Assembly: GCA_963794955.1 (NCBI GenBank)
Contig: CAWCGF010000011.1
Coordinates: 248,001-312,000, forward strand
From: JAFDVL01 sp963794955
GTDB taxonomy: Bacteria > Acidobacteriota > Blastocatellia > RBC074
Direction of reading: 5' to 3'
Length of the DNA stretch: 64,000 bases
How positions within the stretch are numbered: position 1 is the first letter of the stretch; each line of letters opens with the position of its first letter. Position numbers and translations under genes: made by a program. A model generated the notes under the pieces. That model searched no databases. It saw nothing but the letters and a program-made list of their open reading frames with translations, and was not told where the DNA came from. Positions 34,513 through 43,558 of the stretch are shown piece after piece.

Positions 34513-35823
34513 CTAATGTTCGTGAAGTTTTGATTTGGAAAATAAGAAGACGATGGCCAGCAGGATGAGCAGAATGGCTTCTCCTAAGAGCACGTCGGCG
34601 AGAGGAATATGAAAAGGGGCATCGGCTAAGAACCCTGTGATGAGTGCGCCAAGCGGCATGCCGCCACGAAATGCCACCATGTAAATGCTCATCACGCGGC
34701 CTCGCATGGCATCTGGCACGAGCAATTGCACGAGCGAGGTCGTCAGCGAAAACGTCGCGATCAAGCCGCCACTCGCTAAAAACACCATTGGATACGCCAG
34801 CCAGATAATTGGAAACAGTGTCAGCAACAACAAGGCGATCCCGGAACCGATTTGTAGCAACAGCACCAACCGACCTTTGTGTTTCGCATCGCCCAGCCAG
34901 GCAGAAAATAAAGCGCCAAACGCTGAGCCTGCGCCGGAAACAGAAAGTAACGCGCTATATCCGCCTGCCCCAGTGTTGAGATATTTGTTCGCAAAAACAG
35001 GCAGGAATGTGATGAACTGAATCCCGAAAAGCGTCGCCGCAAACGAAATCACCGTCAGCGTTCGCAACGCCTCTTGATGCCAGACGAAGGACAATCCCGC
35101 CTTCATTTCACTACGAATGTTTTTTTCCTGATTGGCATTGCGGATGATCGGTGGGATGCGCAACCGCGACAGCGCAATGACAACGGCGACAAAGGACAAG
35201 CCGTTAATGGCAAAGCACACCGCCGCCGCATTAGAAGTGAGCGCCTTTTCACTAGCGCCCATCACGGTCAGCACCAAGCCGCCAAACACCGGGCCAACTG
35301 TGCGCGCCAAATTGAATTGCATCGAATTCAGCGCAATCGCATTCGACACATCTTCTTTGCGATCTACCAGTACAGGCATTAGTGCCTGATACGCCGGGCC
35401 GCCGAAGGCTTGCGCACAGCCAGTCATAAACGACAAAAACAAAATCGGCCAGACCGATTGCAATTGAAACGCCGCCAGCGCCGCCAGCGTGAAAGCGAAC
35501 GCCAATTGCAACCACTGCGAAGTCATCAGGATTTTGCGCCGGTCAACCCGGTCTGCTACAACTCCGCCCAGCAGCGAAAACAAAATAATCGGGAAAGCCC
35601 CCAGCGCGCTGTTCAGACCTAGAAACCACTCCCTGCTTGTCATGGTAAAGATCAGCCAATTCTGTGCGGTCTCTTGCATCCAGGTGCCAGAGCTTGAGGT
35701 GAACGCACCAAACCATAACAGGCGGAAGTTGCGATACTGAAACGCGCGGAACGTCCTTCCGAAAAACCCGGAAGGTTCGGGCGGCGTGGTGGCGATGGGT
35801 TCTGGTTGTGCAGCAGAAGACAT
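34513..35823 (-). CDS. MFS transporter (EntS-like exporter)
   Basis: A 436-residue major facilitator with 12 expected membrane segments. The N-terminal YRNFRLLWFGAFTSSSGTWM and the loop 2-3 motif GGVVADRVDRRKIL are typical of the EntS/DHA3-like group, which exports siderophores and drugs. The N-terminal half has GPVFGGLVL, and the C-terminal half has LVPDAMRGRVMSIYM. Start is uncertain: ATGs at 35823, 35886 and 35890 are possible and none has a clear ribosome site; I prefer 35823, since the longer version adds a Gly/Pro-rich lead. Substrate unknown. A Dabb gene lies upstream on the same strand. Confidence 0.86.
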   Translation of the reverse strand: MSSAAQPEPIATTPPEPSGFFGRTFRAFQYRNFRLLWFGAFTSSSGTWMQETAQNWLIFTMTSREWFLGLNSALGAFPIILFSLLGGVVADRVDRRKILMTSQWLQLAFAFTLAALAAFQLQSVWPILFLSFMTGCAQAFGGPAYQALMPVLVDRKEDVSNAIALNSMQFNLARTVGPVFGGLVLTVMGASEKALTSNAAAVCFAINGLSFVAVVIALSRLRIPPIIRNANQEKNIRSEMKAGLSFVWHQEALRTLTVISFAATLFGIQFITFLPVFANKYLNTGAGGYSALLSVSGAGSAFGALFSAWLGDAKHKGRLVLLLQIGSGIALLLLTLFPIIWLAYPMVFLASGGLIATFSLTTSLVQLLVPDAMRGRVMSIYMVAFRGGMPLGALITGFLADAPFHIPLADVLLGEAILLILLAIVFLFSKSKLHEH

Positions 35824-35898
35824 GAAGAAAGAGGTTGGGCAAGCAGGAAGGAGCGCCGGGCGAACACCGCCGCCTTCGCCCGGCATTCATTCGGCTAA

Positions 35899-36330
35899 TT
35901 ATTTTTTCGGCGTACCAGCTTCGTTACTTACATCGTGGCTGCGGCTTTCATCACGTACAGGTTCGTAAATTTTCATCCAGTCATCGTGTGCCGGATGGCT
36001 GGCATAAGCTTTGAGTGCGGCTTCGTCAACAAATTCCATCGCAAACACAGCATTGTAGGGTTTTCCCGCTTCGCCGCCCTGCACTTTTATCGTTTTGAGC
36101 CAGACATTCTTAATGCCAGGAATCTTGGCGGCCATCGTTTTGACACCCTCCACCGCAGCGTTCCGCTGGGCTTCGGTCGAATCTGCTTTCCAGCGGACAG
36201 TCACCACATGCAGCAAGGAATTCGGCATCCCAAACTTGTTGGCTTGCGTCGCCATTTTTTGCCCTGCAGCAAAAGCTACAATAGCAACCACCAGAATTGA
36301 TGCGCTAACTAACAAAATTTTCTTAAGCAT
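35899..36330 (-). CDS. Exported Dabb (stress-responsive alpha/beta barrel) protein
   Basis: A 143-residue protein with an N-terminal membrane anchor or signal (ILLVSASILVVAIVAFAAG). The Dabb domain follows: LLHVVTVRWK start, AVEGVKTMAAKIPGIKNVWL, and FAMEFVDEAALKAYASHPAHDDW. These small barrels are usually dimeric; roles vary and are mostly unknown, and an extracytoplasmic copy is less common. GAGGAG lies well placed before the ATG at 36330. It is followed after 75 bases by the MFS gene and preceded by a small secreted protein gene. Confidence 0.82.
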   Translation of the reverse strand: MLKKILLVSASILVVAIVAFAAGQKMATQANKFGMPNSLLHVVTVRWKADSTEAQRNAAVEGVKTMAAKIPGIKNVWLKTIKVQGGEAGKPYNAVFAMEFVDEAALKAYASHPAHDDWMKIYEPVRDESRSHDVSNEAGTPKK

Positions 36331-36356
36331 TCTTTCTTTACTCCTCAATTGTGAGA

Positions 36357-36731
36357 TTAATTTTCTTTGCGTTTGGCCGTCCACGTACCGGAGGCCTGAT
36401 CGCCCAGATTAACTTTGCCCGTCATTGTCCCATTCTCAAAGGTGCCGGCATAGGTGATTTTCCCAAGCCCTTCAGCATTGAAAGAGAAGTCAATCTGGTT
36501 ACCTTTCATCGTGCCTTTGATGTCCGCTTCGCCGAACTGGCCACTATACTTGCCGCTCAGCGTTTCCCCTTCCTGTTTGAAGGTGAAGGTCGGCGAGCCT
36601 GATCCGCCCGATGTTTCCACTTGAAAGACCCAAGTGCCTGTGACATCCACTTTGTCCTGTGCGCTTGTCGCCAGCACGAACGTGACACACAACAAAACCA
36701 GACTCAATACAAGCTTGAAGATTTTCGCCAT
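36357..36731 (-). CDS. Small secreted beta-rich protein, unknown
   Basis: A 124-residue exported protein with signal peptide at about 1-24 (LVLSLVLLCVTFVLATSAQ). The mature part is beta-rich: VTGTWVFQVETSGGSGSP, FKQEGETLSGKYSG, IKGTMKGNQIDFSF and GTFENGTMTGKVNLG. It looks like a compact lipocalin-like sheet domain in which each strand follows a GTW/GK turn. Similar small proteins occur in Acidobacteriota, but no function is known to me. The gene is 26 bases upstream of the Dabb gene on the same strand. Confidence 0.75.
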   Translation of the reverse strand: MAKIFKLVLSLVLLCVTFVLATSAQDKVDVTGTWVFQVETSGGSGSPTFTFKQEGETLSGKYSGQFGEADIKGTMKGNQIDFSFNAEGLGKITYAGTFENGTMTGKVNLGDQASGTWTAKRKEN

Positions 36732-36806
36732 AAGACAAGGTTTCCTTTCAGATGTATCGTGTGGAGGGAGATGATACCAGAAAAAGCGCGAAAAACCAGA
36801 AGGGGA

Positions 36807-37494
36807 TCAGCCGACGAATTTATACCCCAGCCCATGAATGGTAAGAATGAATTGGGGATGGCGCGCATTGGGTTCGAGCTTTTGCCGCAGCAAGCCAATA
36901 TGCACGTCTACCGTGCGCGTGGTGGGCATGGCATCATACCCCCAGACCTCATTCAGCAATTCATCCCGCGAAATAGTCGCTTCCCGATGTTCAATCAAAT
37001 AGCGTAAGCAGGTGATATTCACGCGCGGCCAGTTCCACCGGATGGCCATTCCGCGTTACTTCGGCACGACGATAATCTACGCGCACATCGCCGAATGTAT
37101 AAACCTCGGCGGAAGTTTGATCGGGTTGTGGGGTGCGACGCAGGATGGCTTCGATACGTGCGAGCAATTCGCCCATATCAAATGGCTTGGTCAGGTAATC
37201 ATCAGCGCCGAGTTTCAGGCCGAGAATCTTATCGATAATTTGCCCCCGTGCGGTGAGCATAATGGCAGGGGTTTTGACTCCGAATTGGCGCAGATCACGC
37301 AGCACATCGAAGCCATTTTTGCGCGGCAGCATCACATCCAGAATGAGCAAATCGAAGGCCTCTTCTTTGGCTTTTTGCAAACCGATTTCACCATCTTGGG
37401 CGACCGTGACGGCATATGCCTCGTTAGCCAGGCAATCGCCCAGCGTCAGCACTAAGCCCGGCTCATCTTCGACCAAGAGGATTTTTTTGCTCAT
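36807..37494 (-). pseudogene. OmpR-family response regulator, one frameshift in the DNA-binding domain
   Basis: The 5' part (from ATG 37494) encodes a complete receiver with phosphoacceptor Asp53 (LLILDVMLPRKNG) and YLTKPF, then the start of the winged helix (VELAAREYHLL), where it runs into a stop at 36991. Another frame continues exactly with RYLIEHREATISRDELLNEV, TVDVHIGLLRQKLE and GLGYKFVG to 36807. The change lies at about 37002-37008 and one extra base explains it. With the frame restored it is a normal OmpR/PhoB regulator of about 228 residues. It overlaps the start region of its histidine kinase partner. A dead regulator next to an intact kinase would be odd, so a sequencing indel is likely. 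Confidence 0.9.
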
Positions 37495-39296
37495 ACGCGA
37501 ATTTCGTTTTTGGCCTCTACGCGAGAGGTTTGCAAAACTTCTTCGGCAATGGCAGGGAAAGAGAGTGTAAACGTACTGCCTTGTCCTTCGGTGCTTTCTA
37601 CGCGAATGCGACCATTATGCGCGGTGACGATGTTTTTGACCAGACTCAGTCCCAATCCATTCCCATGAATTTGCGCGGCTTTGACTTCGCTGCCCCGATA
37701 AAATGGCTCGAAGATATGGCGTTGATCTTCGGCGGAAATGCCGATGCCGTGATCCGACACCGTAATTTGTACCTCTTTCGCGGCCCCATTCTTAACCAAT
37801 TCCGCGTTGATGCCAATCCAGCGCTGCTCCCCACTGTATTTCATCGCGTTGTTGAGCAGGTTTTGCAAGGCTCGTGATAGGGCTGAGTTGTCAGCCATCA
37901 CTGCTGGCAAATCAGGGGCGACTTTGGCTTCGAGGTGGAATCCACCTTCGACCAGCAACGGTTGGGAAGACGACAACACATCGTTAATGACTTGATTGAC
38001 GTTGGTGGGGTGCAATTCGTATTTTTGCTTGCCGGATTGGACGCCGGCAAATTCCAGAATTTGCTCCACCATATCTTGCAGGCGGCGCGTCTCTTTGCGA
38101 ATCAGCGAGCCGTAATGCGAGACGCGTTGCGGATCTTTGATGACGCCTTTGGTCAGGTTGTATCCGGCTGAATCAATTACGGCGAGCGGCGTGCGCAATT
38201 CATGTGAAACACCCGCGACGAAATCCATTTGTTGTTGCGCAAGTTTTTTTGCGCGGCGTAGTGAAAGCATCAGCAAGCCGATGCTGAAAACGAGCAACAA
38301 CAGCACGCCGGAACTGATGAGTAAGTTGCGTCGTCTTACTTGCGCCACCGCCGCTTCCAGCGACCCCGCGTGGTGACGAATGCGTAATTCCCAGCCGCGA
38401 TTGTCGCCACCACCACCTCCAAAGGGGCTCCCTCCGCCTCCACCGATGCGCGGCGTTACGGCCCCCGACACGGCGGGCTGCTGGTTGCGCATCAGATTAC
38501 GGATTTCAGAAGGACGCAATCCAAACAGGGGTTGCGTCGTATCCGCATTAGAATAATCCGTCGGCGATGATTGCCAGATCACTTTTTTTGTTTCGCTACG
38601 ACTAACAATGGTCAAATCATAGTTCTTCACGTTCACGTGTTGTTTAGTTAAGGTGGGGAGCATTTCGTGCTGAATGAAGTTCGCATCCAATTGCACAATG
38701 GCAAAGCCAAAAATCATTGGTGTTTGGTCATCGCTGCCTAGATAAGGGAACTTGACCATAGGCATCACAAGCGCCTGCAAATCACCATTCAGGATCGGCG
38801 AAAGATTCGGCGCGGGGGGCATTTGCGGTGGTTCTTGCGCGAAGGCGGTGCGAATAGTTTTCAAGCGTTGCGCCAGCAAAGTCTGAAGCGAGCTTATTTC
38901 CTCTGGCCAGGCCTGTGGGGAAAATTGATTCTTACTGGCATCGTATTGTCGGAGGGCAAGTGTCTGGGCATCCTTGGCTGAAGCCAGAAAAACGGCTTTC
39001 ACTAACTTGGCATCGTGCCCAGTATCCAGCCAGCGTTGATGTCTTTCGGCAAAGCTGCTCTCATCCGTCAATTTGTCAGGTGCCGAAAGATACGCGATAA
39101 ACGCACGCGTCAGTTCCTGATCGAAGTCTTCGCTGATGCGGCGCGCCGTGGTTTGCAACCCGGCTTTCATTTGCTCGCGCTCGCCTTCGCTGACTTGTCC
39201 CAGCCAACGATATTGCAAGGCTGCCAACAGGGGCAGCAGCACGACTAAAATGCCGCCGACAATTAAGCTAATTAGGGAATCACGTTGCAGCTTCAT
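37491..39296 (-). CDS. Membrane sensor histidine kinase
   Basis: A 601-residue kinase. The first membrane segment is at about 8-26 (LISLIVGGILVVLLPLLAAL). A large extracytoplasmic sensor region (about 30-325) includes a Pro-rich patch and a Gly-rich stretch (GGGGGSPFGGGGGDNRGW). The second membrane segment is at about 329-347 (LLISSGVLLLLVFSIGLLM). HisKA has His365 (VSHELRTPL), then an HATPase with NLLNNAMKYSG, DHGIGI and GNGLGLSLV. The ligand is unknown. Transcription runs leftwards, and the response regulator follows with an ATGA overlap (37491-37494), so the pair is coupled. Confidence 0.95.
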   Translation of the reverse strand: MKLQRDSLISLIVGGILVVLLPLLAALQYRWLGQVSEGEREQMKAGLQTTARRISEDFDQELTRAFIAYLSAPDKLTDESSFAERHQRWLDTGHDAKLVKAVFLASAKDAQTLALRQYDASKNQFSPQAWPEEISSLQTLLAQRLKTIRTAFAQEPPQMPPAPNLSPILNGDLQALVMPMVKFPYLGSDDQTPMIFGFAIVQLDANFIQHEMLPTLTKQHVNVKNYDLTIVSRSETKKVIWQSSPTDYSNADTTQPLFGLRPSEIRNLMRNQQPAVSGAVTPRIGGGGGSPFGGGGGDNRGWELRIRHHAGSLEAAVAQVRRRNLLISSGVLLLLVFSIGLLMLSLRRAKKLAQQQMDFVAGVSHELRTPLAVIDSAGYNLTKGVIKDPQRVSHYGSLIRKETRRLQDMVEQILEFAGVQSGKQKYELHPTNVNQVINDVLSSSQPLLVEGGFHLEAKVAPDLPAVMADNSALSRALQNLLNNAMKYSGEQRWIGINAELVKNGAAKEVQITVSDHGIGISAEDQRHIFEPFYRGSEVKAAQIHGNGLGLSLVKNIVTAHNGRIRVESTEGQGSTFTLSFPAIAEEVLQTSRVEAKNEIRV

Positions 39297-39444
39297 ACGC
39301 GGATTATAGAGCCGATTCTGCGCCTGCCAAGCTTGAAATTCAAGATTTTACATCCTTTACAAACTCTTTGCTCGGAGCTTACCAAAATGCCTGCCACATC
39401 CCTCATGATCTAATTCCCTAAAAGCCGTACGAAGGAGAATGACC

Positions 39445-39600
39445 ATGGAATACAGCAAAACTAATTTATGGGCGGCCTCAAATACCCCACAGTTGCTGAA
39501 GCGAAAACTAAAAAGCTTGATGAATTATCCTGTCACCTTTATCGTGTTGGTCTGGATATTTTTGCTTTTGCTTTTTTACCTCGTGATGCAATTCATTTAA
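39445..39600 (+). CDS. 51-residue single-pass membrane protein, unknown
   Basis: A small gene with GAAGGAG eight bases before its ATG. The product has a polar 28-residue N-terminus with a basic patch (QLLKRKLKSLMNY), then one strongly hydrophobic segment at about 30-50 (VTFIVLVWIFLLLLFYLVMQ), ending FI. Such a charge and length pattern fits a small inner-membrane protein. No family is recognised. It sits in the spacer between the divergent histidine kinase and the carboxypeptidase-regulatory-like gene. The good ribosome site and coding-like composition support it, but homology is untested. Confidence 0.55.
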   Translation: MEYSKTNLWAASNTPQLLKRKLKSLMNYPVTFIVLVWIFLLLLFYLVMQFI

Positions 39601-39664
39601 GCAAAACAAACCTGAGACTTTTTCCCATCGTTCCTCGTCTTTAAGAATGTGTACAGCGTGGACA

Positions 39665-39737
39665 GCAAACTTTCGCGTTTGCTGATGATTATTAGAGCCG
39701 ATCACTGGTAGAAATTGCAGCAAACGCGGAAGTTTGC
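39665..39737. repeat. Inverted repeat GCAAACTTTCGCGTTTGCTG, REP-like
   Basis: The 20-base arm at 39665-39684 is the reverse complement of 39718-39737 with one mismatch (a wobble pair in RNA). Each arm contains its own imperfect palindrome (AGCAAAC...GTTTGCT). The arms are separated by 33 bases. This shape resembles REP-type elements moved by RAYT transposases; no such transposase is in the window. Confidence 0.55.
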
Positions 39738-39762
39738 CCTACCTTTTCCAAGGAATCCTGTC

Positions 39763-41694
39763 ATGGCTTCAAATCGAATCAGCTTGCCAATCATTCTGCT
39801 GCTGGCGTTGTTTTCTGTTCAGGCGCAAACGCCGTCAGTCACTATTCCCGTCAATGCGACTGCCAGCGTGACCGGGCAAATCAAAATCGGCGAAACACCA
39901 GCGCGGGGCGTGTCTGTGTCCTTGGTCGCAGGAGACCGTCGTACGAATACAGAGGCGATGACCCGCGTTACCACTGATGCAGACGGACGCTACAAATTCA
40001 CGAACCTCGCGGCGGGCAATTTCAGAGTGACTGTGCTCTCGCCCGGATACATTGTGTTCGGGACTTCGGATTTAGTGCGCAATGGGCAACAGGTCGTGCT
40101 CAAAGAAGGAGAGGCCGTCGAACGTATTGATTTCACCTTGACGCGTGGCGGCGTCATCACCGGCAAAGTCGTAAATAGCAATAACCGTCCTGTGATTGGC
40201 GAAGGCGTGAACCTTTCGACGGTGGATGACGCCGGGCAACAAACCCCCTTCAATCCACCGAATGGAGCAGGCGGGCTTCGCACTGATGATCGCGGTGTTT
40301 ATCGAGTGTACGGGTTGCCGCCGGGCAAATATTTGGTCAGCGCCGGGCAAGCTGATGGACGTGGCGGCGGCCCTGGTTTTATGGCTGCTTCCCGTGCGCA
40401 CATCCGCACCTTTCATCCCGAAGCCACCGATGTTTCCCAAGCCACTCCGATTACAGTCGAAGCGGGCAAAGAAGTTTCAGAGATAGATATTCGCCTGACC
40501 TCGTTAGAGACCTTTGCCGCTGTCGGGCGCGTAATCGAAGCCGAATCGGGTAATCCAGTCGTCGGTGTGTTGATTGGGCATAGCTCGGTGAGAACCGGCG
40601 GGCGTGGTCAGATGCCAGCGCCCCAAATGCCGCAGATACCTGGCGGCACCGATGGCATGAGTGGCGAGGAAGGCGCGTTTCGTATCGAAGGTTTGGCGCG
40701 TGGTCGTTATAGTGTTTATGTCGCGCAAGATTCCCAGAACCCTGCTACGACAGAATATTACAGCGAACCGACGACGTTTGAGATTACCGGTAGCGATGCC
40801 ACTGGATTGGAAATCAAATTGCAACGCGGCGCGAGCATTAACGGCACCGTCGTGTTGGATGGCAACACGGATCCGAATCTGCTCACGAACGTACGCGTCA
40901 ACGCTGCGGTACGCAGCAATGGAGCAGGCGGGCGCGCCAGTAACACCGCGAGTGTGGCCCCGAATGGCTTATTTCGCGTTTCCGGTTTGGCTCCGGGTCG
41001 CGTGAGCTTAGGCGTAAATGACGCGAACAATCCCGGCCCGTTTTCCGGCTTGCAAGTTTTGCGGATCGAAAAAGATGGCGCTGAATTGCAATCCGGCCTG
41101 GAAGTTGCACCAGGCGAGCAGGTGGCAGGCGTGCGCGTGTATGTGGCCTACGGCACCAGCAGCATTCGCGGCGTTGTGCGGGTCGAAGGCGGCACGCTAA
41201 CTCCTGATCTGCGGTTGATAGTGACGGCGCGGCGCACGGACAGCAGCAATAGTGGCGGCGGCGGAAGAGGTGGCGGCGGTATGATGCCAGGGCAAGTGAA
41301 TGCACAAGGACAATTCCAAATAGATCAGTTAGTCGCCGGAACCTACGAAGTCACGGTGCAAGCGATGAACGGTGGTTTTGGCGGCGGGCCGGGAGGAGGT
41401 TTCGGCGGCGGTGGTATTGGCATTGGAGGGGGCGGTTTTGGCGGCAGAGGGGGGGGCGGACAACTACCAGGACAACAAGCGGGGCAACCGGGCGGGCAGG
41501 TAGGGCAACCCGTTCAGCCGATGCGTATCGCTCCGGCCACACAATCGGTCACGGTCGGTAACAACGCCACACAGAACGTAACGCTGACGCTTAATCTAGC
41601 GAATCAGATGCCAGTAACAATGCCGGGCAATCAACCCGGTAATCGGAACCCGCAAGGCAATCCGCAAGGCAACCCCGCGAGGAGACGGCCATGA
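39763..41694 (+). CDS. Secreted carboxypeptidase-regulatory-like protein with Gly-rich region
   Basis: A 643-residue exported protein with signal peptide at about 1-20 (SLPIILLLALFSVQAQ). It is a chain of small beta-sandwich domains like the carboxypeptidase regulatory-like/Cna-B fold, each with DGRYKFTNLAAGNFRVTV or DRGVYRVYGLPPGKY. A Gly-rich, probably disordered segment lies at about 540-590 (GFGGGPGGGFGGGGIGIGGG), followed by a Gln/Pro region and an Asn/Pro/Gly-rich end. Such domains usually act as stalks or surface modules. AAGGAATCC precedes the ATG. The next gene, a paralogue, starts four bases before this one's stop. Confidence 0.8.
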   Translation: MASNRISLPIILLLALFSVQAQTPSVTIPVNATASVTGQIKIGETPARGVSVSLVAGDRRTNTEAMTRVTTDADGRYKFTNLAAGNFRVTVLSPGYIVFGTSDLVRNGQQVVLKEGEAVERIDFTLTRGGVITGKVVNSNNRPVIGEGVNLSTVDDAGQQTPFNPPNGAGGLRTDDRGVYRVYGLPPGKYLVSAGQADGRGGGPGFMAASRAHIRTFHPEATDVSQATPITVEAGKEVSEIDIRLTSLETFAAVGRVIEAESGNPVVGVLIGHSSVRTGGRGQMPAPQMPQIPGGTDGMSGEEGAFRIEGLARGRYSVYVAQDSQNPATTEYYSEPTTFEITGSDATGLEIKLQRGASINGTVVLDGNTDPNLLTNVRVNAAVRSNGAGGRASNTASVAPNGLFRVSGLAPGRVSLGVNDANNPGPFSGLQVLRIEKDGAELQSGLEVAPGEQVAGVRVYVAYGTSSIRGVVRVEGGTLTPDLRLIVTARRTDSSNSGGGGRGGGGMMPGQVNAQGQFQIDQLVAGTYEVTVQAMNGGFGGGPGGGFGGGGIGIGGGGFGGRGGGGQLPGQQAGQPGGQVGQPVQPMRIAPATQSVTVGNNATQNVTLTLNLANQMPVTMPGNQPGNRNPQGNPQGNPARRRP

Positions 41695-43517
41695 GCAAAG
41701 GTTGGAGTTGTTTGGTGATGGGGCTGTGCTTCTGTCTGGCAACTGCTTACGCCCAAGAAACAAAACCTGCCCCTGTCGCCGCAAAAGTCGAAACCAAAAT
41801 CAGTACGACTGAAACCGCCGGGGCTATTTATGGCTCAATCACAGGCCGTGTTGTCAGTGAAGATGGCCCGTTACCTTTTGTCAGCATCACCGTGTTGCCA
41901 GTCAGCAGCAACAATATTAACCGGGGGCCTGGTAATAATTCCTTTCGCAATGTCACGACTGATGCCGAAGGCAATTTCAAAGTAGATGGCCTGCGCGCCT
42001 CCGCCTGGCAAGTGATTCCTTCGGCGCAAGGCTATGTCGTGGACACGAGTGAGGAAGCTGCGCCGCCATATTTTCGCATTGGAGAGGCAGCCACGATTCG
42101 GATGGTTAAAGGCGGCGTGATTACGGGGCGGGTCTTGAATTCGGTCGGCGAACCGTTGATTGCCGTGCCTGTTTCCGTGCAATACGTGCGCGACGCACAA
42201 GGCCGCCCCGCAAGTGGTGGTGGCGCTGGCGGTGGCTTCCAAACCGATGATCGCGGCGTCTATCGCATCTATGGTTTGCAACCTGGCAGTTACGTTGTCA
42301 GCGCTGGCCGTACAGGCGGAGGCGGAGGCCCTGGCGGCGGTCGCTTCAGCCCGTATGACGGCGATGTTCCGACCTATTTTCCGGCGGCGACGCGCGACAC
42401 TGCCGTGGAAGTTTCTGTCAGCGGCGGCGGCGAAACGGGCGGCATAGACATTCAATATCGCGGCGACAAAGGCCGCGCCATCAGTGGCAAAATCACAGGC
42501 GCGACGACCGATACCAGCAATCGCGGGTTCGGCGGCCCCGGCGGAATTTCCGTCACGCTCACGCATGCCGCAACGGGTTCGATGTTCAATCGAACCTTTG
42601 TGCAATCGCGCAATGGAGCGAACAGTTACGCGCTGTATGGCGTGCCCGATGGCGAATACGAAGTCACCGCCGAGCGCATTTCGCCCAGCGATAACGATGC
42701 CGCTTCTACGCCCCGTCGTGTAGTGATAACTGGTCGAGATGTCACGGGCATGGATTTAGTTCTGATGCCATTGGCTTCGATTCAGGCGCGCTTGCAGCTT
42801 GAAACTGAGAACAAAGAAATTAAATGCGAAACCACGCGCAAGGCTGCGTTTGAAGAGCAGCTTTTTGTTTTACAACCGGAAGAACAAGCGGAGAGTCCAC
42901 AACGTCGCAATCAGCGGCGTCCCGTGTTCGATAATCATCTTGGCACTCCGAATCGCGCAGGCGAAATGAGTTTTCGCAATCTGAATATCGGGCGGTATCA
43001 CTTGCTCACCAAATTGCTGGATGACAACTGGTATTTGCGTTCTATCACCCTGCCCGGGGCACCTGTCAAAGCTACGCCCAAAGCACCCGCCAAAGCCACC
43101 ATCGTGGATGTCGCGCGTAACGGCCTCAATTTGAAATCGGGCGATAAGCTAACGGGCTTGACTGTCAAAGTGTCCGAAGGTGCCGCTGGCGTCAAAGGTA
43201 AAGTCAAAGCCGAGGAAAATAATCCCTTGCCGCCGATGTTGCGCGTGTATCTCGTGCCGGTCGAAAAAGAGCGCGCGGATGATGTGTTGCGCTATGCTGA
43301 GACAGGCATCGGCACCGATGGCTCCTTCAGCTTCAGCCATCTTGCGCCCGGCAAATATTGGCTGACAACCCGCCTTGAAATTGATGATGCGCAAAAGAAG
43401 ATTCGTGACAATGCCGAACGTGCGAAACTGCGCCGCGAAGCAGAAGCAGCGAATACTGTCGTAGAATTGCAGGCTTGTCAGCGATTGGTGAACTATGAGG
43501 TTCGCTTGAAGAAATAG
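41691..43517 (+). CDS. Paralogous secreted carboxypeptidase-regulatory-like protein
   Basis: A 608-residue protein, ATGA-overlapped with and similar in design to the preceding gene: signal peptide (about 1-21, LCFCLATAYAQ), then GSITGRVVSEDGPLPFVSI, GNFKVDGLRASAWQVIP and DRGVYRIYGLQPGSYVVSAG repeated beta-sandwich units with a short Gly-rich loop (GGGGGPGGGR). The end has a charged helix (EIDDAQKKIRDNAERAKLRR). The pair probably forms a surface or extracellular assembly, as inferred from coupled synthesis. No catalytic domain is visible in either protein. Confidence 0.8.
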   Translation: MSKGWSCLVMGLCFCLATAYAQETKPAPVAAKVETKISTTETAGAIYGSITGRVVSEDGPLPFVSITVLPVSSNNINRGPGNNSFRNVTTDAEGNFKVDGLRASAWQVIPSAQGYVVDTSEEAAPPYFRIGEAATIRMVKGGVITGRVLNSVGEPLIAVPVSVQYVRDAQGRPASGGGAGGGFQTDDRGVYRIYGLQPGSYVVSAGRTGGGGGPGGGRFSPYDGDVPTYFPAATRDTAVEVSVSGGGETGGIDIQYRGDKGRAISGKITGATTDTSNRGFGGPGGISVTLTHAATGSMFNRTFVQSRNGANSYALYGVPDGEYEVTAERISPSDNDAASTPRRVVITGRDVTGMDLVLMPLASIQARLQLETENKEIKCETTRKAAFEEQLFVLQPEEQAESPQRRNQRRPVFDNHLGTPNRAGEMSFRNLNIGRYHLLTKLLDDNWYLRSITLPGAPVKATPKAPAKATIVDVARNGLNLKSGDKLTGLTVKVSEGAAGVKGKVKAEENNPLPPMLRVYLVPVEKERADDVLRYAETGIGTDGSFSFSHLAPGKYWLTTRLEIDDAQKKIRDNAERAKLRREAEAANTVVELQACQRLVNYEVRLKK

Positions 43518-43558
43518 TGAGCCTTCATTACTACTTTGATTCTGCCAGCCACCCGCGC

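Noticed and set aside
39990..40440. Long open frames antisense to the carboxypeptidase-regulatory-like genes
   Set aside because: They are mirror frames of Gly/Pro-rich coding sequence with repetitive composition.
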